64,000 nt of DNA from JAVBWI01 sp036677445 (GTDB lineage Bacteria; Bacillota; Clostridia; Christensenellales; CAG-138): the NCBI GenBank assembly GCA_036677445.1, contig JAVBWI010000014.1, positions 62,001 through 126,000 on the forward strand, given 5' to 3'. Position numbers and translations under genes: made by a program. The notes below the pieces were generated by a model, which saw only the letters and a list, made by a program, of their open reading frames with translations, was not told the origin of the DNA and did not search any database. The stretch's first letter is position 1. Each line of letters starts with the position of its first letter. Shown piece by piece: positions 1-7,885 of the stretch.

Positions 1-263
1 TATCCTGCACCGGTTCGCCGCGCCCGATCTGCAGGTCGTTGGCGCTTAAAAACAACGCGCTGCCGCCAAGCTGGTACATGCCCACCTCAAAGGATACGCG
101 TGTGCGCGTGGAGGATTTCTGGAAGATCATGCCCAATGTTTTCCCGGCGAGATACCTGTGCGGCGTACCATTTTTACTGTCAAACTTGAGCTGGTCGGCC
201 AGGTTGAGTATATCCGTAATCTCCTGTGCACTAAGGTCGGATAGCTTCAAAAGGTGCTTCATA
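1..263 (-). CDS. argF: Ornithine carbamoyltransferase, N-terminal part (cut by window edge)
   Basis: The gene starts at 263 and runs off the left edge, leaving 87 residues. It makes citrulline from ornithine and carbamoyl phosphate in the cytoplasm. The carbamoyl-phosphate binding motif STRTR is visible at residues 51-55, after the opening MKHLLKLSDL typical of the family. A GGAGGG ribosome site lies just upstream of the ATG. It is the last visible gene of the arginine operon, 56 bases after argD on the same strand. Identification is firm even though the ornithine-binding half is not in the window. Confidence 0.93.
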
Positions 264-319
264 TGGCGGGTCCCTCCTTCAATATGACGGTGGCGTTGAA
301 CATAAGCGGCAGGCGTTTT

Positions 320-1486
320 TTAATTGCCGATTTCTTCTTTTAATATGGCGACCGCTTCCGCAAGAAGCGGGAAGGGGATGTTGAGCGGCGGCAGCAGCCG
401 GATTTTGTTCTTTGCGGTGAGCACGATGACCCCGCGCTTCAAGCAGCCTGCAAGCACTTCCTTCACGGGCTTTTCCGTCTCGATGCCCAGCATCAATCCC
501 ATGCCGCTGACGGACTTTATGCCCGGCGCGTCCGAGAGTTCCGACGCGATGTAGGCGCCCTTCTCGCGTACCTCGCCGAGCAGTTCGCCGTCGATGCGGG
601 AAAGCACGCTCAAAGCGCCGGCGGCGCTCACCGGGTTGCCCCCGAATGTGGAACCGTGGCTGCCGGGGGTCAGCGCATACTGCGTGCTTTCTGCAAACAT
701 CGTCGCGCCGATGGGCAGGCCGCCCGCAAGCCCCTTTGCGGTGGACAGGATGTCCGGGTTGATGCCGTAATGCATATAACAGTACAATTCGCCGGTGCGG
801 CCGTTGCCTGTCTGCACTTCGTCGATGACAAGCAGCACATCCTGTTGGGCGCACATCTGCGCCACTTCACGAACATAGTCGCGGTCCAGCACATATACGC
901 CGCCTTCGCCCTGTATAAGCTCCATCATGACCGCACAGACGTCGCCCGGCTCCAGCGCGGCCTTCATGGCTTCTATATCGTTGGCGGGCACATGCAGGAA
1001 GCCCGGCGTAAAGGGGCCGAAATCCTTGTGGAATTCTTCCTGTCCGGTGGCGGAAAGCGTGGTGATCGTGCGGCCGTGGAAACTGTTCAACAGCGTAATG
1101 ATATTGGGGCGCGCCGCCGCGCCGTATTTGTCGCTTGCGTATTTGCGCGCGGCCTTGATGGCGCATTCGTTCGCTTCCGCGCCGGAGTTGGAAAGAAACA
1201 CTTTTTTCATGCCGGTGCGTTCGCACAGCATCTGCGCCAGAAGCGACTGCGGTTCGGTATAATAGTAGTTGGAAGTATGCTGCAGCTTGTGTACCTGCGA
1301 AATCACGGCGTCCGCCCATGCTTCGTCCGCGATGCCGAAGCTGTTTACGGCGATGCCGCCGCCCAGGTCGACATAGCGCTTGCCGCAATCGTCAAACAGC
1401 TCAGCGCCGTTTCCGCTGACAAACGCAACATCCTGCCTGCCGTAGGTGCCTGCGATGTAGGCCTTATCCAGTTCCTTGATCGTCAT
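320..1486 (-). CDS. argD: Acetylornithine aminotransferase
   Basis: This PLP-dependent class III aminotransferase (388 residues) converts N-acetylglutamate semialdehyde to N-acetylornithine. The cofactor aspartate lies in LLVIDEVQTGNGRTG and the PLP lysine in STAKGLAGG. The frame is open 15 codons further upstream, but the ATG at 1486 is preceded at good spacing by GGGGAGG, so I use it. The longer start would lie inside the inverted repeat between argB and argD. It is the fourth gene of the argCJBDF operon. Length and motifs are ordinary for the family. Confidence 0.93.
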   Translation of the reverse strand: MTIKELDKAYIAGTYGRQDVAFVSGNGAELFDDCGKRYVDLGGGIAVNSFGIADEAWADAVISQVHKLQHTSNYYYTEPQSLLAQMLCERTGMKKVFLSNSGAEANECAIKAARKYASDKYGAAARPNIITLLNSFHGRTITTLSATGQEEFHKDFGPFTPGFLHVPANDIEAMKAALEPGDVCAVMMELIQGEGGVYVLDRDYVREVAQMCAQQDVLLVIDEVQTGNGRTGELYCYMHYGINPDILSTAKGLAGGLPIGATMFAESTQYALTPGSHGSTFGGNPVSAAGALSVLSRIDGELLGEVREKGAYIASELSDAPGIKSVSGMGLMLGIETEKPVKEVLAGCLKRGVIVLTAKNKIRLLPPLNIPFPLLAEAVAILKEEIGN

Positions 1487-1510
1487 GGATATCCCTCCCC
1501 TATACGTAAG

Positions 1511-1532
1511 AATGAATAATGTATTATTCATT
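1511..1532. promoter_or_regulatory. Perfect inverted repeat at the argB-argD junction (ArgR-box-like)
   Basis: Arms AATGAATAAT and ATTATTCATT match perfectly around a 2-base centre. The half-sites resemble ArgR/AhrC boxes (TGAAT...ATTCA), although the half-site spacing is larger than in the classic 18-bp box. It overlaps the argB stop codon and lies 25 bases upstream of the argD start. It could be an internal operator or a small mRNA hairpin. The sequence match is direct; the function is inferred. Confidence 0.45.
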
Positions 1533-2388
1533 TAAACATCGTGCCCACGCCTTCGTCCGTCAAAACCTCAATCAGTATGGAATGCGGCACGCGGCCGTCG
1601 ATAATGAATACCTTCTTGACCCCGCGCCGGATGGCGTCGATGCAGCATTCCACCTTGGGGATCATGCCGCCCGAGATCACGCCCTCGCGTATAAGCTGCG
1701 GCGCTTCGCTTACCGGCACCTCGGAAATCAGCGTGCCGGGGTCGTTCACATCCCGCAGCAGGCCGTAGGTATCCGTCATGGAAATAAAGCTTTCCGCCTT
1801 GAGCGTTCCCGCGATGCGCGATGCGGCCGTGTCGGCGTTGATATTGTATGTGTTGCCGTCTTTATCGCACCCGACGGTGGAAATGACGGGAATATACCCT
1901 TTTTCCAGAAGATCATGTATCGGCTGGGTATTGACGTTTATGATCTCGCCCACGAAGCCCAGCTTTTCGTCATACTGCCTGGCTTCAAGCAGGCGGCAGT
2001 CCATGCCGGAAAGCCCGATGGCTTTGCCGCCGATGCTGTCGATAAGGCTGACGAGATCCTTGTTGATTTTGCCCGCAAGCACCATCTGCACGATCTCGGC
2101 GGTCTCCTTGTCCGTCACGCGCAGGCCGCCGACAAACTCGCTCTTTTTGCCCACTTTTTTGAGCATATCGGAAATCTCCGGCCCGCCGCCGTGTATGAGC
2201 ACCACCTTGATGCCGATGAGCGAGAGCAGAACGATATCGCCCATCACGGCTTTTTTAAGTTCCGGGCTGACCATGGCGTTGCCGCCATACTTCACAACAA
2301 TGATCTTGTTGTTATATTTCTGTATATAGGGCAGCGCCTGTATCAGCACCTCCGCCCGCTGCGCGTTTGCAATCATCCTGTCGCCCAT
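1528..2388 (-). CDS. argB: Acetylglutamate kinase
   Basis: This 286-residue amino-acid kinase phosphorylates N-acetylglutamate, the second committed step and usual arginine-feedback target. Visible family motifs are VVKYGGNAM near residue 35, the glycine-rich LIHGGGPEI near residue 67, and NINADTAASRIAG near residue 190. A GGGGAG ribosome site precedes the ATG. It sits 19 bases downstream of argJ. The N-terminal extension before the kinase core is of the length seen in arginine-sensitive forms, but sensitivity cannot be judged from sequence alone. Confidence 0.95.
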   Translation of the reverse strand: MGDRMIANAQRAEVLIQALPYIQKYNNKIIVVKYGGNAMVSPELKKAVMGDIVLLSLIGIKVVLIHGGGPEISDMLKKVGKKSEFVGGLRVTDKETAEIVQMVLAGKINKDLVSLIDSIGGKAIGLSGMDCRLLEARQYDEKLGFVGEIINVNTQPIHDLLEKGYIPVISTVGCDKDGNTYNINADTAASRIAGTLKAESFISMTDTYGLLRDVNDPGTLISEVPVSEAPQLIREGVISGGMIPKVECCIDAIRRGVKKVFIIDGRVPHSILIEVLTDEGVGTMFK

Positions 2389-2407
2389 GATCTCTCCCCT
2401 GCCCGCA

Positions 2408-3622
2408 TTACGAGCGGTAGTCGCCGTTGATCTTGACGTAATCGTACGTCAGGTCGCAGCCCCATGCCGTAGCACAACCTTCTCCGTTGTTGAGGCCGAT
2501 GATTACGTCGATCTCGCTCTCAAGCAATATGGTTTTCGCGGTCTCCTCGGAGAAGGGAACGCCCGCGCCAAATTTACATACGTCGATTGCTCCCGCCGCC
2601 GAAGCGAAAGAGACGTCCACCTTGCTGATATCCACATCCGCGCCCGCATAGCCTATGGCGCAGAGCACGCGGCCCCAGTTGGCGTCCGCGCCGAACATCG
2701 CCGCCTTAAACAGGCTGGAGCAGATGACGGATTTCGCGACCGTCCGCGCAGTCTTCGTATCCGCCGCGCCGGTCACCCTGCAGGTTAAAAGCTTGGACGC
2801 GCCCTCGCCGTCCTTTGCAATGGCGCGGCACAGCGGCGCCGTCACTGCGTTGAGCGCCGCGCAGAACGCGGCGTAATCCTCGCCCTCGCTCTCTATGATG
2901 GGGTTGCCGCCAAGGCCGTTTGCCAGCACAACTACCATATCGTTTGTCGAGGTGTCGCCGTCCACGCTTACCATGTTAAACGTATCCAGTATGTCATTGG
3001 ACAGCGCTTTTTGCAATAGCGCGGGGGAAATTGCCGCGTCCGTTGTCACAAATACCAGCATGGTCGCCATGTTGGGGTGGATCATGCCCGAACCCTTGGC
3101 GATGCCGCCCATACGGCATTCGTGCCCGCCCAATGTAAAGGAAACGGCGACCTCTTTGACGGCGAGGTCGGTGGTCATGATGGCGCGCGCGGCGTCGGTG
3201 CTTTTATCATAGCCCAGCTCGCTCACAAGCGCCGGCATGCCGCTTTCTATGGGGCCGATGGGCAGCGGCTGGCCGATCACGCCGGTGGAGGCGACGACCA
3301 CGTCCGAAGCCGGTATGTTGAGCGCCGCAGCGCACAGCGCGCACATTTTCTGCGCGATCTCCAAGCCGTCCGCATTGCAGGTGTTGGCGTTGCCGGAGTT
3401 ACAGAGTATCGCCTGCGCGGTGCCGTTGGCTATGTTTTCTTTGGTCACAAGCAGAGGCGCGCCCTTGACGAGGTTTTGGGTATAGACGGCTGCGGCGCTT
3501 GCGGGCACGTCGCTCGCAATCAGCGCCAGGTCCTTGAGCGTTTTGTTCCTGCGCAGCCCGCAGTGTATTCCGGAAGCCTGAAAACCCTTTGCGGCGCAAA
3601 CGCCGCCTGTGATTGTCTTCAT
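2408..3622 (-). CDS. argJ: Bifunctional glutamate N-acetyltransferase / ornithine acetyltransferase
   Basis: This 404-residue enzyme moves the acetyl group from N-acetylornithine to glutamate, and bifunctional members also use acetyl-CoA. It self-cleaves before a threonine in the conserved HPNMATML segment, seen near residues 180-190 and preceded by KGSGMI. The two halves then form the alpha and beta subunits. No separate argA or argE is in view, so the acetyl-recycling route is implied. It lies between argC and argB in the operon. Whether it is mono- or bifunctional cannot be read from the sequence. Confidence 0.94.
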   Translation of the reverse strand: MKTITGGVCAAKGFQASGIHCGLRRNKTLKDLALIASDVPASAAAVYTQNLVKGAPLLVTKENIANGTAQAILCNSGNANTCNADGLEIAQKMCALCAAALNIPASDVVVASTGVIGQPLPIGPIESGMPALVSELGYDKSTDAARAIMTTDLAVKEVAVSFTLGGHECRMGGIAKGSGMIHPNMATMLVFVTTDAAISPALLQKALSNDILDTFNMVSVDGDTSTNDMVVVLANGLGGNPIIESEGEDYAAFCAALNAVTAPLCRAIAKDGEGASKLLTCRVTGAADTKTARTVAKSVICSSLFKAAMFGADANWGRVLCAIGYAGADVDISKVDVSFASAAGAIDVCKFGAGVPFSEETAKTILLESEIDVIIGLNNGEGCATAWGCDLTYDYVKINGDYRS

Positions 3623-3653
3623 AATTTACCCGTTCCTTTCTATCGTTGTAGGG

Positions 3654-4589
3654 CTATAGCGTAAGCCCCGCGGTTTCCGCCCGCCCCAGCATCAGGTTCA
3701 TGCATTGTATCGCCGCGCCCGAAGCGCCCTTGCCCAGGTTGTCGTACCGCGCCATCAGAGTAAAGCGGTCGTCGCGGCCTTCTATTATTATTTCCATCGT
3801 ATCCTTGCCCGAGAGCGCGTTCGCCGCAAGGAACTCGTTTTCGCCCGTGTAGGGCAGGATGCTGACCATCGGCTTGCCCGCATAATGCAAGGCGTAAAGC
3901 GCCTGCAGCGCTTCCAGGGATAAACGCTTGTGCAGCATTCCGGCGTGCAGCGGCACGCTCACCAGCATGCCTGCATAAAAATCCGCTACGACGGGGTTGA
4001 ATACCGGCGCATACCCGAGTCCGGTCACTTTTTGCATCTCCGGCAGGTGCTTGTGCGCCTGCGCCGTGGCATAATGACGGGGGGAAGAATACACAGTACC
4101 CCGCTCGCCGCTTTGGTATTCGGCGATCATTTTTTTGCCGCCGCCGCTGTAGCCCGTGATGGAGAAGCAAGAGAGCAATGCGTCCGCATCCAGCACGCCC
4201 GCCGCGATCAGCGGGTAAACGAGCGCGATGAAGCCGCTCGCGTGGCAGCCCGGCACCGCGACGCGGGAACCGGTTGCAATCGCCTGCGCATGTACGGCGG
4301 AAAGCTCGGGGAAGCCGTAGCTCCAGCCCATAGCCGTGCGGTGCGCGGTGGACGCGTCGATGATGCGCACGCCGCTGCCCTCCGCTAGTTGGACGGCTTC
4401 GCGCGCCGCGTCGTCCGGCAGGCAGAGGAAGGCGATATCCGATTGACGGATGCATTCCTGCCGCGCGGCCGGGTCCTTGCGCTGCTCCTCACTTAGCGTC
4501 AATAACGAAATATCCGCAAACGCCGAAAGCCGCTCGTAGATGCGCAGCCCCGTCGTGCCTTCCCGTCCATCGATAAAAACCTTGTACAT
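3654..4589 (-). CDS. argC: N-acetyl-gamma-glutamyl-phosphate reductase, short (type 2) form
   Basis: This 311-residue NADPH-dependent reductase is the first gene of the operon. The catalytic cysteine is in VPGCHASG (Cys115) and the N terminus carries the type 2 signature VFIDGREGTTGLRI. It is shorter than the roughly 345-residue type 1 enzyme. Two ATGs are possible, 4595 and 4589. AGGGG lies only 1 base from the first but 7 bases from the second, so I choose 4589. The untranslated leader from the promoter at 4620-4647 is then about 20 bases. Confidence 0.92.
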   Translation of the reverse strand: MYKVFIDGREGTTGLRIYERLSAFADISLLTLSEEQRKDPAARQECIRQSDIAFLCLPDDAAREAVQLAEGSGVRIIDASTAHRTAMGWSYGFPELSAVHAQAIATGSRVAVPGCHASGFIALVYPLIAAGVLDADALLSCFSITGYSGGGKKMIAEYQSGERGTVYSSPRHYATAQAHKHLPEMQKVTGLGYAPVFNPVVADFYAGMLVSVPLHAGMLHKRLSLEALQALYALHYAGKPMVSILPYTGENEFLAANALSGKDTMEIIIEGRDDRFTLMARYDNLGKGASGAAIQCMNLMLGRAETAGLTL

Positions 4590-4611
4590 ACGCATGCCCC
4601 TGTGTATAGTT

Positions 4612-4647
4612 TACTCATAATTATACATTATCGGCCTCCAATGTCAA
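4612..4647 (-). promoter_or_regulatory. argC operon promoter with overlapping ArgR box
   Basis: On the minus strand, TTGACA (4642-4647) and TATAAT (4620-4625) are separated by 16 bases, a near-perfect sigma-A promoter. An 18-base segment at 4612-4629 covers the -10 and matches the ARG-box consensus AATGAATAATTATTCATA at 14 of 18 positions. A repressor bound there would block RNA polymerase, so arginine repression through ArgR/AhrC is the natural reading. No regulator gene is in the window. Confidence 0.75.
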
Positions 4648-4862
4648 TGTTTTTACGGATATTTATTTATAAATATTGAATTTTATGCATTGCGGGTTCA
4701 ACAGGCCCAAGACGGAAATGAATGAGTTGGTATTTCGCAATTCAAATTTCTATAGTAAAATGCAATAGAAGGTACGATATAGAGCCGAAATCCAGGCTGA
4801 CGTCGTATTGTAATACGAAGAAACATAGGCAAATAAAGGTGGAAGGAGAGATAATCAAAGAT

Positions 4863-5093
4863 ATGCAGATGTATTGGATATTCATTTTAATTGCGATTGT
4901 CATAGCAGCTTTTTCCGACAAGATCGATGAAAAAATACCAAAAGGAAACTTTATGCTTTTAGGCGCACTCGCAGGCGCAATAGCGGGATTAGCTATCGTG
5001 GTTATATCAAAGGATGTATTAAAATTTGCTCTTAGTCTATCGATCTGTCCCCTTATCGGCATGTTTATAGGCATGCTTATCAAGAAAAAATAA
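4863..5093 (+). CDS. Small membrane protein of unknown function
   Basis: This 76-residue product has two or three hydrophobic stretches: residues about 3-15, a GALAGAIAGLAIVVI segment in the middle, and a C-terminal LSICPLIGMFIGMLIKKK. It is therefore probably an integral membrane protein with a lysine-rich tail. I start it at the ATG at 4863 because AAGGAG lies 14 bases upstream; the frame is open further upstream without a ribosome site. I do not recognise the family. It lies in an AT-rich stretch unlike the flanking operons, suggesting later acquisition. Confidence 0.5.
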   Translation: MQMYWIFILIAIVIAAFSDKIDEKIPKGNFMLLGALAGAIAGLAIVVISKDVLKFALSLSICPLIGMFIGMLIKKK

Positions 5094-5094
5094 G

Positions 5095-5345
5095 ATGCCA
5101 TTCGATCATATGAAGTTGATAAATTCCAGATTATGCAATTCCGAAATTTGCTCCGCATCTATTTTGTCAATGATTGAAGGTCAAAATCGGATATTTTGGA
5201 TTTCGATCTTTTCACCTCTCCCAAAGCCTTTATTAAGCGGCTTTTTCGTTATGACGGGTACATATTTGAGATTTCAGAAGCCGTTTGTAATCCCAAAAGC
5301 AATTATAATATAATAAGATGCGGCACACAGTTAACAGGAATTTGA
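5095..5345 (+). pseudogene. Possible decayed reading frame (two frames, one shift)
   Basis: One frame is open from 5095 and, after about 5178, a different frame carries protein-like sequence (for example LFTSPKAFIKRLFRYDGY and IFEISEAVCNP) to the stop at 5343-5345. No start or ribosome site serves the second part. A single-base shift near 5160-5185 would join the two. The stop is 12 bases before the next gene, as in a coupled operon. This is a tentative reading; no family is recognised. Confidence 0.3.
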
Positions 5346-5357
5346 CGAGGCAGACGT

Positions 5358-5663
5358 ATGGATTGGAATTACAACTTGGGAGATGCGAAAGTCGTTTCTG
5401 CAAAAAAATTTCCAAATGAATTTATCCTTGATCTGGATTGCTCTTGGACAGACTTGCATCCCACAAACTATATCAAACGCTTGAAGTTCATGAACTATGA
5501 AATTGTTGAAGAAGATAGGGATATAACAGGACTCTTTTGGTATCGGGAAGAACTCACGTTCAACGGTCAGCAATACAGATTGCGGGTTAAGTTTATTGAT
5601 AATAAAAACCATAAGCGGTTCTTTTGCATCTTTTTTAAAAATGTTGAAGTTTGCAAAGAATAA
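5358..5663 (+). CDS. Hypothetical protein, 101 residues
   Basis: This small soluble-looking protein is rich in aromatic residues (tryptophan at residues 3, 30 and 61) and basic near its end, with no signal peptide or membrane helix. A weak GAGG ribosome site precedes the ATG at 5358. Its codon use is AT-rich, like its neighbours in this patch and unlike the rest of the window. Size and context would suit an immunity-type or other accessory protein, but nothing in the sequence supports a specific function. Confidence 0.5.
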   Translation: MDWNYNLGDAKVVSAKKFPNEFILDLDCSWTDLHPTNYIKRLKFMNYEIVEEDRDITGLFWYREELTFNGQQYRLRVKFIDNKNHKRFFCIFFKNVEVCKE

Positions 5664-5695
5664 ATTACCATATTCTAAAGTGATGGTGATCAATC

Positions 5696-5905
5696 ATGCC
5701 AAGGCAACCAAATAGCCGGCTAAAACTATACGCCGACATTGCAAGAGCCTATTTAAAAAGTAAAAAAGTCTATCGTTACCGCATGAAAAAGATAGAGGAT
5801 ATGCGTGATAATGAAGTGATACAAAAATGCCATTGTTGGTATGAGGAGAATGCCCTTAAGGATGAATATATGACTTTTGAAGAAAAGATGCTGTCAGAAC
5901 GCTAA
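5696..5905 (+). CDS. Small basic hypothetical protein
   Basis: This 69-residue, lysine- and arginine-rich, probably helical protein carries a CHCWYEE segment near residue 45. It has no membrane segment. The ribosome site is weak. It follows the 101-residue gene by 32 bases on the same strand and shares its AT-rich codon use, so it probably belongs to the same acquired patch. I do not recognise it, and the open frame could be fortuitous. Confidence 0.35.
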   Translation: MPRQPNSRLKLYADIARAYLKSKKVYRYRMKKIEDMRDNEVIQKCHCWYEENALKDEYMTFEEKMLSER

Positions 5906-6060
5906 ATTCCAATTTGGTCGATGAGTGTATACGCATAATGCAAACTCTGGTCGGAGCGGATAAAGATATAAAAGGGCTTGGAAGGTTATATTTTGGGATA
6001 GCGTTATATTTCCCGTTTCAAATAAAGTCTTATTGTGCAAATCGCAGTGCTACTATGGTC

Positions 6061-6095
6061 TTGACAATGCGCGCAGTATGCATTACCATGCATAC
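6061..6095 (+). promoter_or_regulatory. Promoter of the metF operon with palindrome at the -10
   Basis: TTGACA (6061-6066), 17 bases and TACCAT (6084-6089) form the promoter. An inverted repeat GTATGCAT-tacc-ATGCATAC (6076-6095) covers the -10 element. The metY promoter has the same arrangement, with AGTATGCATACT over its -10. That suggests a shared DNA-binding regulator in addition to leader control. Confidence 0.65.
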
Positions 6096-6124
6096 AAGAT
6101 AAAAAAGAGGGAGACTTTATTGCC

Positions 6125-6211
6125 ATGCGGCGATTTGGGATTTGCAACATGCTGATGCCCATGTGTGGGACGATGCGTTCCACACTGCTTTGCGTGTTGC
6201 GGATGCCGTAA
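6125..6211 (+). CDS. Methionine-rich leader peptide of the metF operon
   Basis: This 28-codon frame starts at 6125 after a GAGGGAG ribosome site and stops at 6209-6211. Six of its 28 residues are methionine (positions 1, 9, 11, 13, 17 and 27). Its end MRSTLLCVLRMP is nearly the same as that of the metY leader (MRSAPICVLRMP). The last codons include GTTGCGGA, which can pair with TTCGCAAC in the terminator just downstream. The layout is classical attenuation: a ribosome stalled at Met codons leaves this segment free to break the terminator. The reading frame and pairing are visible; the mechanism is inferred. Confidence 0.72.
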   Translation: MRRFGICNMLMPMCGTMRSTLLCVLRMP

Positions 6212-6236
6212 GCGGCATTTACAGTAGGTGGCAATT

Positions 6237-6268
6237 GCCCTGCTTCGCAACGCGAGGCAGGGCTTTTT
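6237..6268 (+). terminator. Attenuator/terminator between leader peptide and metF
   Basis: The stem GCCCTGCTTCGC/GCGAGGCAGGGC (12 pairs with one G-U, 3-base loop, 6237-6263) is followed by TTTTT. It lies 25 bases after the leader stop and about 70 bases before metF. Its 5' arm and loop contain TTCGCAAC, complementary to the end of the leader frame, so leader translation can decide whether it forms. There is no S-box or T-box sequence in this leader. Confidence 0.8.
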
Positions 6269-6337
6269 ATATTTCACACTGCATGCAAAGCCTTGGAGTT
6301 AGGGTGCTGCATGCAAGGCATCGGAAAGGAAGGAACC

Positions 6338-7207
6338 ATGCTCATACGCGATCTGTTGAAGGAGCGGCAAATTACGGTATCCTGCGAACTGTTCCCGCCC
6401 AAGCAGGATGGGGATTTGCCGCGCGCGGAGGAAGTCGTCCGACAAACCGCGGCGCTCAGGCCGGATTTTATCAGTATCACTTACGGCGCAAGCGGCGGCA
6501 CCTCAAAAAACACCCTCCGCATGGCGGAATGCATCGAGGCAAACGGCGGCAACGCGCTTGCACACCTCACCTGCGTATCCTCCACCAAAGAGGAAGTGCG
6601 CAGCCTGATCGACCGGCTTGCGCAGCGCAACATTCGGAACATACTTGCCCTGCGCGGCGATATACCCGAGGACGCCGCCTTTCCCGCACCGCAGCAATAC
6701 GCCTATGCCAGCGAACTGGTGGGCGAAATCAAGGCGTACGGCGGCTTTTGCGTGGGCGCGGCCTGTTACCCCGAAGGGCATGTGCAAAGCCCCAATCAGG
6801 CGGAGGATATCCGGCATTTGAAGGAGAAGGTGGACGCGGGCTGCGATTTTCTGACCACGCAGATGTTCTTCGACAACAACGTGTTGTACCGCTTTTTGTA
6901 TCGTATACGCGATATCGGAATCACCGTGCCTGTCCTTGCGGGCATCATGCCCGTCACCAACAAAAAGCAGATCACCCGCATCGTGAAGCTCAGCGGTACC
7001 ACGCTTCCGCCCCGCTTCCTGAACATACTGGACAAATTCGGCGACGACCCCGAGGCCATGCGGCAGGCGGGCGTGGCGTACGCGACCGAGCAGATCATCG
7101 ACCTCATCGCCAACGGCGTGCGAGGCATACACATCTACACCATGAACCGGCCGGAAATCGCGGCGGGAATCATGGAAAATATCAGCCACATCATAAAGGC
7201 GGGGTAG
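6338..7207 (+). CDS. metF: Methylenetetrahydrofolate reductase
   Basis: This 289-residue flavoprotein reduces 5,10-methylene-THF to 5-methyl-THF, the methyl donor used by MetH two genes downstream. Recognisable segments are the opening SCELFPPKQDGDLPRAEE, FISITYGASGG near residue 48, and FLTTQMFFDNNVLYRF near residue 173. The length matches the bacterial family (about 290-300). The frame is open further upstream, but GGAAGGAA directly before the ATG at 6338 fixes the start. It heads a plus-strand operon controlled by the leader peptide at 6125. Confidence 0.95.
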   Translation: MLIRDLLKERQITVSCELFPPKQDGDLPRAEEVVRQTAALRPDFISITYGASGGTSKNTLRMAECIEANGGNALAHLTCVSSTKEEVRSLIDRLAQRNIRNILALRGDIPEDAAFPAPQQYAYASELVGEIKAYGGFCVGAACYPEGHVQSPNQAEDIRHLKEKVDAGCDFLTTQMFFDNNVLYRFLYRIRDIGITVPVLAGIMPVTNKKQITRIVKLSGTTLPPRFLNILDKFGDDPEAMRQAGVAYATEQIIDLIANGVRGIHIYTMNRPEIAAGIMENISHIIKAG

Positions 7208-7240
7208 CCCCCTTATATGGGGGAAAAGGCAGGGTAAAGA

Positions 7241-7882
7241 ATGGAAGTGGACAGACGGGAAGCGCTCCGGTATCTGGGCTTCAAAAACGAAGAGCCGGAC
7301 GCGCAGACGCAAAGCATATTGAACGCATGCATTCCGGCGCTGACGCAGGCCGCTTGTTTTACGCATGCGCTGCTGCGGCTTCCCATCACTATGGAAGGGG
7401 AAACGGTTTCGGTATCCGGATTGTGTATCCACAGCCGCTCGCTATTAAGGCATTTGGAAGGCTGTAAAGAGGGCATTCTGTTCGCCGCATCGCTGGGCGC
7501 GGGGGTGGACCGGCTGATGCAGGCATATTTAAAAACCGATATGCCGTTTGCCGTGGTGCTGCAGGCTTGCGCGGCGGCATTGCTGGAAAGCCATTGCGAT
7601 GCGGTGCAGGAGCGGCTTGCGCAGGAGCTTCTTCTAAACGGGTTGTATCTGCGCCCCCGCTTTTCGCCGGGCTACGGGGATTTTGACTTGCGGCATCAGC
7701 CGGATCTGCTGCGCGTGCTGGATGCGCCAAAGAGGATCGGCCTTTGCTGCACAGAAGGCGATATGCTTGCGCCCACAAAATCCATCACCGCGCTTATCGG
7801 CATATCCGCACAGCCCGAACGTTGCCATATACACCGCTGCAACGCCTGCGATAAAGCGGACTGCGCATTTAAAAAGGAGTAA
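7241..7882 (+). CDS. Stand-alone methionine synthase reactivation-domain protein
   Basis: This 213-residue protein corresponds to the C-terminal activation domain that is fused to MetH in E. coli. That domain binds S-adenosylmethionine during reductive methylation of oxidised cob(II)alamin. The RFSPGYGDFDL segment near residue 143 is the domain's hallmark. A cysteine-rich tail (CHIHRCNACDKADC) ends the protein. It lies between metF and metH and ends 3 bases before the metH start, so it is translationally coupled. Split reactivation domains of this kind are known in Clostridia. Confidence 0.85.
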   Translation: MEVDRREALRYLGFKNEEPDAQTQSILNACIPALTQAACFTHALLRLPITMEGETVSVSGLCIHSRSLLRHLEGCKEGILFAASLGAGVDRLMQAYLKTDMPFAVVLQACAAALLESHCDAVQERLAQELLLNGLYLRPRFSPGYGDFDLRHQPDLLRVLDAPKRIGLCCTEGDMLAPTKSITALIGISAQPERCHIHRCNACDKADCAFKKE

Positions 7883-7885
7883 CCT

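Noticed and set aside
4688..4712. GGTTCAA-like stretch resembling a tRNA T-arm
   Set aside because: Flanking bases do not form the T stem and no acceptor, D or anticodon arms can be drawn.
5914..6102. 62-codon plus-strand frame before metF
   Set aside because: It overlaps the metF promoter and palindrome, has no ribosome site and no protein-like features.
6100..6330. Possible S-box (SAM) or cobalamin riboswitch before metF
   Set aside because: None of the conserved SAM-I or B12-box core sequences is present. A translated Met-rich frame with terminator explains the leader better.
6142..7467. 441-codon plus-strand frame overlapping metF
   Set aside because: Wrong frame relative to metF, Arg/Gly-rich, no start signal; the metF frame has clear motifs.
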